63,749 nucleotides of DNA, taken from positions 1-63,749 of the forward strand of contig NZ_AOJG01000039.1 of assembly GCF_000337375.1 (NCBI RefSeq), in the 5' to 3' direction. The translations under genes were made by a program, and so were the position numbers. This DNA is from Halorubrum lipolyticum DSM 21995 (GTDB lineage Archaea; Halobacteriota; Halobacteria; Halobacteriales; Haloferacaceae). Positions within the stretch are counted from its first letter, which is position 1. Every line of letters starts with the position of its first letter. Below, piece by piece: positions 27,401 to 34,741 of this stretch. The notes beneath the pieces are model-generated. The model was given only the letters and a program-made list of their open reading frames with translations, ran no database searches and was not told the DNA's origin.

Positions 27401-28848
27401 ACCTCGTTGACCGCAGAGGAGAGCCTCTCGAAGAACCGCTCGATCAACCGGCGCTCTTCTTGATCTTTGCGTTCCTTGTTTAGGTTCGGAAGCTCATCCG
27501 GGTGGCTGACAATAAACTTCCCAGTATCGTGCTCATCCTCGTATCGGCTGGACGTTACCTTCGCCGCGAGAAGCACGACCCGGTTGCGTACGAAATCGTA
27601 CTGGACGTAGGGATAGACTCGCACGAGCGACTTCCGAGGATAATCGAGATTGAAGCTATCCGGCGGATTATCATCGGGAAGGTTTCGACCGGAGCCGATG
27701 AGGTAGTCTCCCCACGGACCGGCCTTGTCAGATCGTTGTTGCCACTGATCTTCGTAATCAGGGTCGATCTGCCGCAGGAAGCGGTGGGCGATCTGTGCGG
27801 TATCGCGGAGGTTCGAGATCTCCGTTTCCCGTAGGATGCGCGTGACTAATTCCGGCTCCTTGGGGCGCGGGTGGACATGAGAAGTCGCTCTCCGATTACG
27901 TTCCTCAGTCGGCCAGTCAAAGAGCGTTGCGAGGTCATGGAGGTCTTCGATGCCGAGACTATTGAGGGACTCCTGTACACCCTCACTGAGCCCAAGCAGA
28001 GCGAGGTTGTGGTTCGTCACCGAGTGTGCGATACACTTCGACTGCTTAGCACAGTCGTCACAACGGGCGTCGATTCGGTAGGTGGGCGGGTCGCCGGATT
28101 CTCGCATCTCGTCGCCGTCGAGGAGCTCAGCGTCAAGCGCACCGTCGGGTTCGAGCAGGAGTTGGATATCGTTCTGGCGCGTGCTCAGATCGAATGTTCC
28201 GACTCGTCGCAAATCGAGATCGCCGGTGGATGTCACGAGAGCCGCGAGGTCGTTCCGTTCCGGTTCCTGTGACACGATGCTCGCTGAGACGCTCGTATTG
28301 ATGTCCGCAAACAGAGACTCAAGCAGAAGCGAGTAGATGGCAGCTTGTAGCTGGTGGTGAGTTTTCACCGAACTCGAGGACTTGAGTTCGACAACGCGTA
28401 CCTCCACGCTTCGGGGACCGGGAGCGGTCGTGTCCGGGCTAGCGATGACGACGTCCGCATCACCACGAATGGGCCACGCACCGACAGTCCCCTCGATCCG
28501 TGGTTGGAAGAAGACGATTGGGTTCGACCTATCGCCTGTCGCAAGGTCTTCGACGACTGTTCGAAGCCGTTCGATGTCTGTCTCCGGCTCACCGCTCCAG
28601 CGTTCGTCGAAGGGGTGGTCCTCATCGGCCGGACCGATGCTGTAGATGTCTGCCTCGAGAAGGTGGCGGAGCTGCCCAGCTTCGAACGCTTGGCCTGTCG
28701 CGGCGAGGAGAGGACTCAGCGAGATATCCGAGATGGAACCGAGGTTCTCGTCGACGTAACGGTGGTACAGGTACATCGGGCACTGCTGAAGCTTGTAGAA
28801 CTGTGCGATCGCACTCGGACTGACGGTCGTTCGCTGAGAGTTAGTCAT
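24418..28848 (-). CDS. Dna2-like nuclease-helicase (Cas4-type nuclease plus Upf1-like SF1 helicase)
   Basis: A 1,476-residue multidomain protein. The N-terminal part has a RecB/Cas4-type nuclease: GDADVV, VVELKSSS (about residue 153) and HHQLQAAIYS, with cysteines QCPMYLY near the start and CDDCAKQSKC near residue 260 that could hold a 4Fe-4S cluster. A large middle region follows. The C-terminal third is a superfamily 1B helicase with Walker A GPPGTGKT (about 993), Walker B VDEASMMDL, GDHRQMQP, and late motifs VERFQGGERDV and FNVGASRMKRKL. The architecture resembles Dna2 and RecB-like helicases used in DNA end processing or defence. It precedes the unknown 28,903 gene's downstream side on the same strand. 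Confidence 0.8.
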   Translation of the reverse strand: MTNSQRTTVSPSAIAQFYKLQQCPMYLYHRYVDENLGSISDISLSPLLAATGQAFEAGQLRHLLEADIYSIGPADEDHPFDERWSGEPETDIERLRTVVEDLATGDRSNPIVFFQPRIEGTVGAWPIRGDADVVIASPDTTAPGPRSVEVRVVELKSSSSVKTHHQLQAAIYSLLLESLFADINTSVSASIVSQEPERNDLAALVTSTGDLDLRRVGTFDLSTRQNDIQLLLEPDGALDAELLDGDEMRESGDPPTYRIDARCDDCAKQSKCIAHSVTNHNLALLGLSEGVQESLNSLGIEDLHDLATLFDWPTEERNRRATSHVHPRPKEPELVTRILRETEISNLRDTAQIAHRFLRQIDPDYEDQWQQRSDKAGPWGDYLIGSGRNLPDDNPPDSFNLDYPRKSLVRVYPYVQYDFVRNRVVLLAAKVTSSRYEDEHDTGKFIVSHPDELPNLNKERKDQEERRLIERFFERLSSAVNEVRPDLSEEGYSDTEGFVHIYPYGESQRRTLIDAVKRHPESDAAQAIRTLLGYREEIDQTSVSVLRDEFRDRHAFRYPGLGVVQTAAQFYSRDTELDWERPRDAEEVPLKQVFDLGFFETTVSYDQMGSRIILDFNDGLQIASDHLRGEFPILGRNQDTLPLEYLYATEEFDLLKPDLAEDPEMQSQIERYRHHTDAGSPRVTLDDIEDIVHSICEAYEHIERSIRDKDATMTKEPIELGDLRENTLGVSELQSTCLEYQELEFGANRRELVSHYRTPLSQRTTTGRAIPFEVTEPPEEGDDDSEPRMWLGGSILRSLGDDSKDGIQADTPLSLEKGSFVVMTPLKRNGDGNLTEDVRSPQRIANQVLGRLTRVDTETGTVRVSFLGAQNRSREKFKPNHSGWTTDEDDEWDRQLIEEGMQFVLDPALDDFVAHRAHAALQNAGQNDVHNRLVNLYDDEISDALRRDSPQFDPAAVRSFLEKFDQVMPESTNYDQTAFVSQTDHTVAALQGPPGTGKTRYASAPAILARANAATGSFSGIATAHSHNAVDELARSVADAQQRLAEDGVLDNARLIRVQSGSLSGDLPGNVREYRAHDDRDELQDIFEEYVLGNEAPGPLIVFTTPVTLRNFVNGVRWSIDDDADSVEEFMADGRSRLFDFALVDEASMMDLPLLFLVGAFLGRDKQLMLVGDHRQMQPIQAHDWESEDRQTIEENTPAVSALDFVRFLRGDQDSNFEQFDREPPTWSEKDAVLPMDQLKLTYRLPPAMARFETELFYHRDNITLESAGSAQTIPDVRSDDLPPWVNAALDPDTRVTVLLHDDNVYTKDSPVEAYLAGRVLDPLPVVAQEPESDELSAGVVVPFRLMRRRMQNHIDLTVDTVERFQGGERDVMALAMTAGNQGYVNQISEFLLDANRFNVGASRMKRKLFIVVSKSLFRAVSSDPEKYEQQKAWKQLYQALIADQDPVETVQLSRTEVPELDGRTVSVQVYTGFQD

Positions 28849-28902
28849 GGATCGAAATGTGTCGGGTGAGAGTCTGCTGGCTCTTGCTCGGGGCTATCGC
28901 TG

Positions 28903-29415
28903 TCACTGGAGGTTCTCTACGTAGCGACCGACGGCGTCACGTTCCTCCGGCCACGTATCGCTGCGAACGTTCCATTTGAATCCGGTACCTTTCGCTTCGT
29001 TATCTTCGAGTTGCCACATGTAGAGACGCGTCTTGTGCGTCGATGAGTAGTCGTCCTCGTACTGGACGACGGCAGTCCACCAGTCGTCTGTCTTTTTAAT
29101 CGTCTCTCCGCCGACCACGTTGTAGTGTTGGACGGGAAAGTAGGGTGTATCGGCATCAACGGCCGAACCGGCGTAGTCTTCGACGACGCGTCGTTCCGCT
29201 TCCCAGTGGTCTGGGTCGATGTTCCACTTATGCTTCGTAACCCATCCCTTGGTGTCGTTGTCTCGCCAGAGGTACAGTCGGATCTTCTCGTTTCCGTATT
29301 CGTCCTCGGAATGGACGATTGCGCGCCACCAGCCCCCGGATTTGCTGAACGTGAGTGCACCAACTGGTGTGAGGTGCCCCTCGATTGGATAGCGAGATAG
29401 ATCTTTCGTCATCAA
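28903..29415 (-). CDS. Unknown protein with two internal tryptophan-rich repeats
   Basis: A 170-residue protein that I do not recognise. It consists of two similar halves. The first has GGWWRAIVHSEDEYGNEKIRLYLW and HKWNIDPDHWEAERRVVEDY; the second has DDWWTAVVQYEDDYSSTHKTRLYMW and FKWNVRSDTWPEERDAVGRY. Each half looks like a small beta-sheet with one helix. It lies 54 nt upstream of the nuclease-helicase gene on the same strand, so the two probably share a transcript and may work together. The 5' AT-rich sequence (ATATATTAG) may hold the promoter. Confidence 0.65.
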   Translation of the reverse strand: MMTKDLSRYPIEGHLTPVGALTFSKSGGWWRAIVHSEDEYGNEKIRLYLWRDNDTKGWVTKHKWNIDPDHWEAERRVVEDYAGSAVDADTPYFPVQHYNVVGGETIKKTDDWWTAVVQYEDDYSSTHKTRLYMWQLEDNEAKGTGFKWNVRSDTWPEERDAVGRYVENLQ

Positions 29416-29503
29416 TATATTAGTGGAACAGCACCTTACTTAAATAGATAACCGGGACGCGAACGAGATCAGCCAGCATCGAATATCTACAGGTGCTATC
29501 GAG

Positions 29504-30442
29504 CTAGAGGCTGGACTCGGGCGGAGAGAGTTCCCGAATATCTTGGTAGTGACGTGAAATAGTGACCGCCGAGACGTCGGCGGCCTCTGCTACTGCCTGC
29601 TGGTTAACCGGCAGACTCAGGTCGACCGCGGCAGCGTACACCGCTGTCGCAGCGATTCCAGCAGGATGTTTCCCGATATGCAATTCCTCGTTAGCGGCCC
29701 GGGTGAGATACCCGCTTGCTCTGTGTTCGACATTCGGGTCGAACTCAAGCTCAGAGACGACACGCGGGAGGAAATCCTGTGGCCGGGCGGGAGGAATCGA
29801 CGGCTCGAACTCAACACGAAGGATACTCACGTGATTGCGGATTTTCGACTCCGAGAGAGGAGAGTACGGAGAGAGCCGGCTGAGCGTCATCGGATGTCGA
29901 CGCTCTCTTGCCGAGATAAACACGCACGCGGCGGCGAACCCCTCAATTGATCGGCCCTTTAATAATTCCTTCTGGACGGTTTTTCGGTACCAGTACGCTG
30001 CCCGCTCACGTATCGGCTGAGATAGCTCGACTGCTGCCGCGACATCGCGGAGCTCGCGGAGGCCGCTTACGAGTGAGCGTTCATCACTCCGCAGCCGCTC
30101 GTTGTATCGGCTGAGCCGATCCGTGTCACCGTGAACAGATCGAGTAATCGTGGTGCCGGTATTCACCCACTGTTGACTCTGCCCTGGCCCGAGTCGACGG
30201 TCTTTATACTCGCGCCACTGGGGCTCGCTGTGCTCAATCGGGGAGTCTTCGACTACGACGCCGCAGCCGTTACAATAGGTAACTCCATCCTCGGTGAGGA
30301 GTTCGCCGTCGACGCAATCTGGACACTCTGTCCCCGAAGTCGTTTCACTGCGACTTTTGACGTGGGGCCCGGCTGTTGTGGCCGAAGCTACACTACTGGC
30401 AAGACGTTGGGGCTGACGGGAATTCGTTGTCGGTGCCAACAA
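29504..30442 (-). CDS. Transcription initiation factor TFB (TFIIB) paralogue
   Basis: A 312-residue TFB. The N-terminal zinc ribbon is ECPDC...YCNGC (residues about 40-60), followed by the B-reader/linker EWREYKDRR-like segment (SEPQWREYKDRRLG) and two cyclin repeats (IRERAAYWYRKTVQKELLKGRS and later ASGYLTRAANEELHIGKHPAGIAATAVYAAA). The first 35 residues are a low-complexity extension. Haloarchaea carry many TFBs, some encoded in islands and plasmids. Its place among defence genes suggests it may direct their transcription, which is inference. Confidence 0.88.
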   Translation of the reverse strand: MLAPTTNSRQPQRLASSVASATTAGPHVKSRSETTSGTECPDCVDGELLTEDGVTYCNGCGVVVEDSPIEHSEPQWREYKDRRLGPGQSQQWVNTGTTITRSVHGDTDRLSRYNERLRSDERSLVSGLRELRDVAAAVELSQPIRERAAYWYRKTVQKELLKGRSIEGFAAACVFISARERRHPMTLSRLSPYSPLSESKIRNHVSILRVEFEPSIPPARPQDFLPRVVSELEFDPNVEHRASGYLTRAANEELHIGKHPAGIAATAVYAAAVDLSLPVNQQAVAEAADVSAVTISRHYQDIRELSPPESSL

Positions 30443-30616
30443 GCCGGTGCTGCTGATGCAGCAGTTCGGTGCTTATCCTGTAATTTGTCCGGCGTTCTCT
30501 TGAGCTTTACCCTCGTTCGACGCTTGAAAGGGTGGGCGATTGTCAGAGGCACGTTCTGTGCCGGGTTCGCCCAGTACGACAGAGCAACAGTATCTGACTT
30601 AAATTGATAACCGAGA

Positions 30617-31333
30617 TCAGTATTCGAACCCTTGAGCGGAATCAGATGTGAGTGCGAAGCCGGAAGACTCGTACACGCTCGAGATCGCATTCTCCAGCTC
30701 GTTCAGATGGGCCTGTATGTCGCTGATTGTGTCAGATGGAAGCGCAGAAATATACGCTCCGAACCGAAACAACGCCTGTTCGTACCGTCGCCCGTCAATA
30801 TGCTCCGGAATCGTTTGTTGGAAGAACTCACTGAACTCGCCAAAGCGTGACGGCGATTGGGTCGCACTCCTTGGAAGTGGTCGTTCTCCACCACGCCGTC
30901 TCGTTAGGTAGACATACGCGACCCAGCATCGAACATCAAAAATCGGGAAGCGAACGGAGTATTGGCCGGGACCGCTGTCAGCGAGATGGAGGAGAAACGC
31001 GGGAGTGACGACGGTCCGGTTTGTAAGTGCGCCGCGCTCCACGAGTAAGTCGGCTAACTGGCCGACCGCATCACCGGGACTGTCTTCGAGGAGGTCGATC
31101 AGCTCATCAGTTGTGAGGACATCGGTAACATCATCGACATCAACTCCGCGACTGAGGTCTTTCCAATCCCAGAGGGCTCGCGCGCGCTCAAGCGCGTCCG
31201 AACGATCTCGGATTGCGTTTGTGTATTCCGAATTGTCATCTTGTTGGGCCGAGTACTGGAGTGCCCAGTATTCGATATTAAGCGGTGATGTGGAAGTCAT
31301 ACTCTCGTTACACGTGTCAGGGTCATAATCCAC
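30617..31333 (-). CDS. Hypothetical protein
   Basis: A 238-residue acidic, mainly helical protein that I do not recognise. A second start at 31,300 (MTSTSPLNIEYW) is equally likely. Segments include LTTDELIDLLEDSPGDAVGQLADLLVERG and a tryptophan-containing core FDVRCWVAYVYLTRR. No catalytic motif is visible. It is upstream of the TFB gene on the same strand with a 174-base gap (30,443-30,616) that shows no gene, and divergent from the 31,526 gene. Confidence 0.55.
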   Translation of the reverse strand: MDYDPDTCNESMTSTSPLNIEYWALQYSAQQDDNSEYTNAIRDRSDALERARALWDWKDLSRGVDVDDVTDVLTTDELIDLLEDSPGDAVGQLADLLVERGALTNRTVVTPAFLLHLADSGPGQYSVRFPIFDVRCWVAYVYLTRRRGGERPLPRSATQSPSRFGEFSEFFQQTIPEHIDGRRYEQALFRFGAYISALPSDTISDIQAHLNELENAISSVYESSGFALTSDSAQGFEY

Positions 31334-31525
31334 CCGCCGGAAGACTGAACGTCAACAACTAGCGGGTTTCGTCAGGTGTCAATTTAAGTGGGATATGCCC
31401 TCTAAACTGACTGAACGGTACCTGCCCGAAAACCTCCGACTAGGATGACTAAACGACCGAAGAGATTTACTGCTGCATACTCTCACTGCGATCATCGGCA
31501 CAACCGCCACTACCGTCGAGAATTG

Positions 31526-32584
31526 ATGATTGACCTCACTGAAACTGAATTCGAACTCGTTGATCAGCTTCTCGACGTCCTCGGAGAGGCGATAGATTCA
31601 CTCCCGGAAATCGATAAGAGCTACGCGAACAAGACGAAAATACAGAAGCTCCTGTTTTTCGCAATCGACGAGTTCGAGATCCCGGTCACTCATAGCTGGT
31701 ATCTCGCCGGTGCTGTCGTCCCTGATCGGTCGATCGGTCCGAATGCACTCCAAACGGCTGACGGACCGACAGGACCAAGCAGTCCGTCAGTTCCGGAAAC
31801 AGATTCTGAGGACGTGATTGAAAGCGTTAGCACGGTCGATCCGATTCTATTCACCGACTCGTCAGGGGAGGAATTCGATTCGGAGCCATCGTCCGCCCTC
31901 GAAGCGTACGTCTCCCGAAGCGATCTGCTGACGTTCTACCGCCAAGAGATCCCCGACCTCTGGCACCAACAGACGATGCGATTCCTCCAGAACTTCTACC
32001 AAGAGACGGCTCCCGACGAGTACCGTCTTCTGTACATCGAGAGCACACATCTCCGGACGCATCTCGCCGACCTTGTCTGCGCGATTGACACCATCATCGA
32101 TGGCGGCACCCCGGAACGGTCGATCACTTCGATTCGGGAGTCTATCGGACTCTCGATTTCTGACCTTCATTACCATATAGGTCGCCGCGAAGACCTCAGT
32201 CAGACTCTCAGTGTCGTCGTTGAGGGTACCGACCTCATTGAGGACGCCGTAATGCGACTCGATCAGCATTCGACAGCAGATCTCACTCCTGAACACCGGT
32301 CGGCCATCGAACGCCTTCAGGACTTCTTCTACTACTACGTCTGGAAGTATCCCTGTCTCCTCATCTCAGCGAACACCGCGAGTGGCTCTCAGGCTGACCG
32401 CTTGCGGGCAGAGCAGCTAGCCGCCTTCGAAGAGTTTGACGATCGCGTCCTCGACGAACGAAGCACAATCGCGGCCGATCTCGCTTCGGTCGACCTCCTC
32501 CCAGCACCAGGCGACTACGAACCGATCGACGATAATGTCCTGTCCGAAAGACTATGCGATTTATCAACACAGTATCTCGAATGA
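31526..32584 (+). CDS. Unknown protein with Panacea/SocA-like N-terminal segment, partner of a PIN protein
   Basis: A 352-residue protein when started at ATG 31,526; an in-frame start at 31,445 would add 27 His/Arg-rich residues unlike the rest. Residues about 28-60, NKTKIQKLLFFAIDEFEIPVTHSWYLAGAVVP, resemble the KLQKLLYFA helix of Panacea/SocA-type antitoxin domains and related haloarchaeal DUFs. The remaining part is helical with no recognised motif. The PIN-domain gene starts 6 nt after its stop, which suggests a two-gene module. Confidence 0.55.
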   Translation: MIDLTETEFELVDQLLDVLGEAIDSLPEIDKSYANKTKIQKLLFFAIDEFEIPVTHSWYLAGAVVPDRSIGPNALQTADGPTGPSSPSVPETDSEDVIESVSTVDPILFTDSSGEEFDSEPSSALEAYVSRSDLLTFYRQEIPDLWHQQTMRFLQNFYQETAPDEYRLLYIESTHLRTHLADLVCAIDTIIDGGTPERSITSIRESIGLSISDLHYHIGRREDLSQTLSVVVEGTDLIEDAVMRLDQHSTADLTPEHRSAIERLQDFFYYYVWKYPCLLISANTASGSQADRLRAEQLAAFEEFDDRVLDERSTIAADLASVDLLPAPGDYEPIDDNVLSERLCDLSTQYLE

Positions 32585-32590
32585 GAGAAC

Positions 32591-33319
32591 ATGCCCGGTA
32601 TCGGAGATGACGATGCAGGGGTGGGGACACTGAGTCCCGACAACGTCTTCGTTGACACGAGTATCCTCCTCAACTACGCCCAGCGGGTTATTGAACGCGA
32701 CCACACGTCTCCGTTAATCGATAGTGACGACGTCGAGGTTGTCGTCGGAGTGACCGTCGCTGACGAACTTGAAGAGGTCCGAGAACGCCGTGAACACATC
32801 TACGAGGATTTCCTCGCGTACCTCATCGACGACGCGGAAGACATCGGTGAGTATGACCCGGCGTCACGGCGTCCATATTTTCAGACGAACGATGAGCGGC
32901 ACGTACGAAACATTCAGATGAAGCTTGCTCAGTTGGACGACCGGCGTAAGATCCAACGAGATCTCCGCCATGCACTTCGTTCGATCGAGCGTCGACTTAG
33001 CTATCTTGCCGATGAAGTCGTTCCGGACGGCTTGTTCGACCAACAGCCAGGATTGACAGTACTATTCGCGCTGCAGGACGTTATTCCGAACGACAAGGAT
33101 CGAAGCGTCGTTGGCGATGCTGCGCTCTGGTCAGCAGAGGCTGAGGAGAGTTCGGGCGTGTTCACCACGACTGACCGAGATGACCTACTCGATCTCGCGG
33201 ACGAAATAAACGAGGTTCTCAAAGACGCGAAGGGGGAGGAGTGGACAATTGCGATTGTCCATCCAAGAAATCTCTCAATCGTCGATGAGTTCCGATCACT
33301 CGATTCACCTACTTCCTGA
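32591..33319 (+). CDS. PIN-domain ribonuclease-like protein
   Basis: A 242-residue protein with a PIN fold. Key acidic residues are visible in order: VFVDTSILLNY near residue 18, VTVADELEEV near 58, then late GDAALWSAEAEES and FTTTDRDDLLDLA. A helical insert of about 90 residues separates the early and late motifs, so it is longer than VapC toxins (about 130). It follows the 31,526 gene with a 6-nt gap. A toxin-like RNase or a defence effector is plausible; its RNA target is unknown. Confidence 0.72.
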   Translation: MPGIGDDDAGVGTLSPDNVFVDTSILLNYAQRVIERDHTSPLIDSDDVEVVVGVTVADELEEVRERREHIYEDFLAYLIDDAEDIGEYDPASRRPYFQTNDERHVRNIQMKLAQLDDRRKIQRDLRHALRSIERRLSYLADEVVPDGLFDQQPGLTVLFALQDVIPNDKDRSVVGDAALWSAEAEESSGVFTTTDRDDLLDLADEINEVLKDAKGEEWTIAIVHPRNLSIVDEFRSLDSPTS

Positions 33320-33450
33320 ATCATATCAACTCATTAATCCCAGTCCTCAAGACTCGTATCCTGGAGTGTTATACTGTTAGAAACCCTAAAACATCTATTA
33401 GGATAAGTTACAACAACAGAACTTATAATCATTCAGACAATCAACGTCCT

Positions 33451-34077
33451 ATGGACAAAAATGAAAAATCAAAAAGCGACATTACTGACACAACAGATCA
33501 AGAATTTGATCGTGGCGATTATATGAAACACCAGGGAGAGCAATTTAATCAGCTCGTTGAAAATGATTGCTTTCTCCGCCCCCACATCCGATTCCCCTTT
33601 GATGAGGATAAATTCAATCAAGCATTAGTATCTGCAATTGATGGAGATTCAACACATCTTGAATCAGATGACCGCGATATTGTACTGGGTGGACACCTCC
33701 TCGACTGGGGGCGTATTGGTCTTAGCATTAATATTCGACAAATGATTTTTGCCGAACATCAGGTAGGTGAAGACAGCCACGACGCTGTTGACCTATCACT
33801 GTACGTCGGGAGTGAGGAAGCTGAAGCAGCTTACGAACACTATCCGACCGAGCCACCTGAATTAGCAGAGCGGGCGGAAATTGAAAAAAGAGTCACCCAA
33901 CAACACGTGACGTTATTACGTGATATTAGTCCAGAATGTCGAGAGGGAGTCCTCAAAATGAGGGAACTCGTAGAAGGTCACTCCGAGCTCGTTTGGGGAG
34001 GAGAGCCGGAATTAACGACAACTGATGGCTCATATGGATTTTCTGGAACGATTTATTATCGGCCTTGTGAGTTTTAA
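33451..34077 (+). CDS. Hypothetical acidic protein
   Basis: A 208-residue acidic protein that I do not recognise. A TATA-like ACTTATAATC at 33,421-33,430 lies about 26 nt before the ATG and fits a leaderless transcript. The N-terminal 30 residues are charged and probably disordered. The middle contains LGGHLLDWGRIGLSINIRQMIF. AT-rich codon use differs from the flanking genes and suggests separate acquisition. The 220-base gap to the next gene (34,078-34,297) holds nothing recognisable. Confidence 0.55.
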   Translation: MDKNEKSKSDITDTTDQEFDRGDYMKHQGEQFNQLVENDCFLRPHIRFPFDEDKFNQALVSAIDGDSTHLESDDRDIVLGGHLLDWGRIGLSINIRQMIFAEHQVGEDSHDAVDLSLYVGSEEAEAAYEHYPTEPPELAERAEIEKRVTQQHVTLLRDISPECREGVLKMRELVEGHSELVWGGEPELTTTDGSYGFSGTIYYRPCEF

Positions 34078-34297
34078 GAGGTAGTACCGCTAACGTGGTT
34101 ATCCGTGTCTTTCCTGCTGTTCGGCCGCTATGTTAGTTGTGTAACAGCACAAGATGACGAGAAGGTAGCTCAAATATCAAATGTATAACGAAATTTGTCT
34201 CTACCATGTTGGTCGTACTCTACATAATTCCATACAGATTTTGACATTTCATGGGGTGGCATCACAAGACACTCTCCGGAAAAACTGAGCGCTTCCG

Positions 34298-34741
34298 TCA
34301 CACAGTAAGATCGAGTGTCAGTTTGACGTACTCAGTCGCCGAACCGTACTCGTTCTCGATTACCTCACAGAGTTCCCGGTTTAGGGTGAGACCACCACGT
34401 GTGATATTTGCCGAGCCGAGGTAGACGAACGAGTCCGAGACGACAGCCTTCGCGTGAAGTCCGTCGATCTCCTGAACATGGACGTGCTCGGGGAGTCTCC
34501 GTTTGATGTAATCGTTGTGCGATTCCCCGGAGCGAAGCAAAAGATGGATTTCCTTCTCCGAGAGCGTTTCCAGCGCTTCAATAAGGGACACCTCTCGAGA
34601 CTCGAACCGGTCGTTGATCGGGAGACTGAGGGAGACGTCGCTCAGCCAGGGCGAGACCACGACGACAGGGTCGCAGTGCAGTAGCGTGAACCCGATGAAA
34701 TACGAGAGGCTCTCAGAAGGTAAGGAAAACGCTCTTGTCAT
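34298..34741 (-). CDS. dpdK: DpdK-like phospholipase-D-fold nuclease
   Basis: A 147-residue protein with a single HKD motif: HAKAVVSDSFVYLGSANITRGG fits H-x-K-x4-D-x6-G-S-x-N. One HKD motif implies action as a dimer, as in Nuc-type nucleases. An early strand VVVVSPWLSD is typical of the fold. I chose ATG 34,741 (MTRAFSLPSES) because the longer in-frame extension is the shadow of the helicase gene, which it then overlaps by 29 nt. A small PLD protein directly behind a giant helicase is the dpdJ-dpdK arrangement of Dpd systems; DISARM drmC is the closest alternative. Confidence 0.72.
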   Translation of the reverse strand: MTRAFSLPSESLSYFIGFTLLHCDPVVVVSPWLSDVSLSLPINDRFESREVSLIEALETLSEKEIHLLLRSGESHNDYIKRRLPEHVHVQEIDGLHAKAVVSDSFVYLGSANITRGGLTLNRELCEVIENEYGSATEYVKLTLDLTV

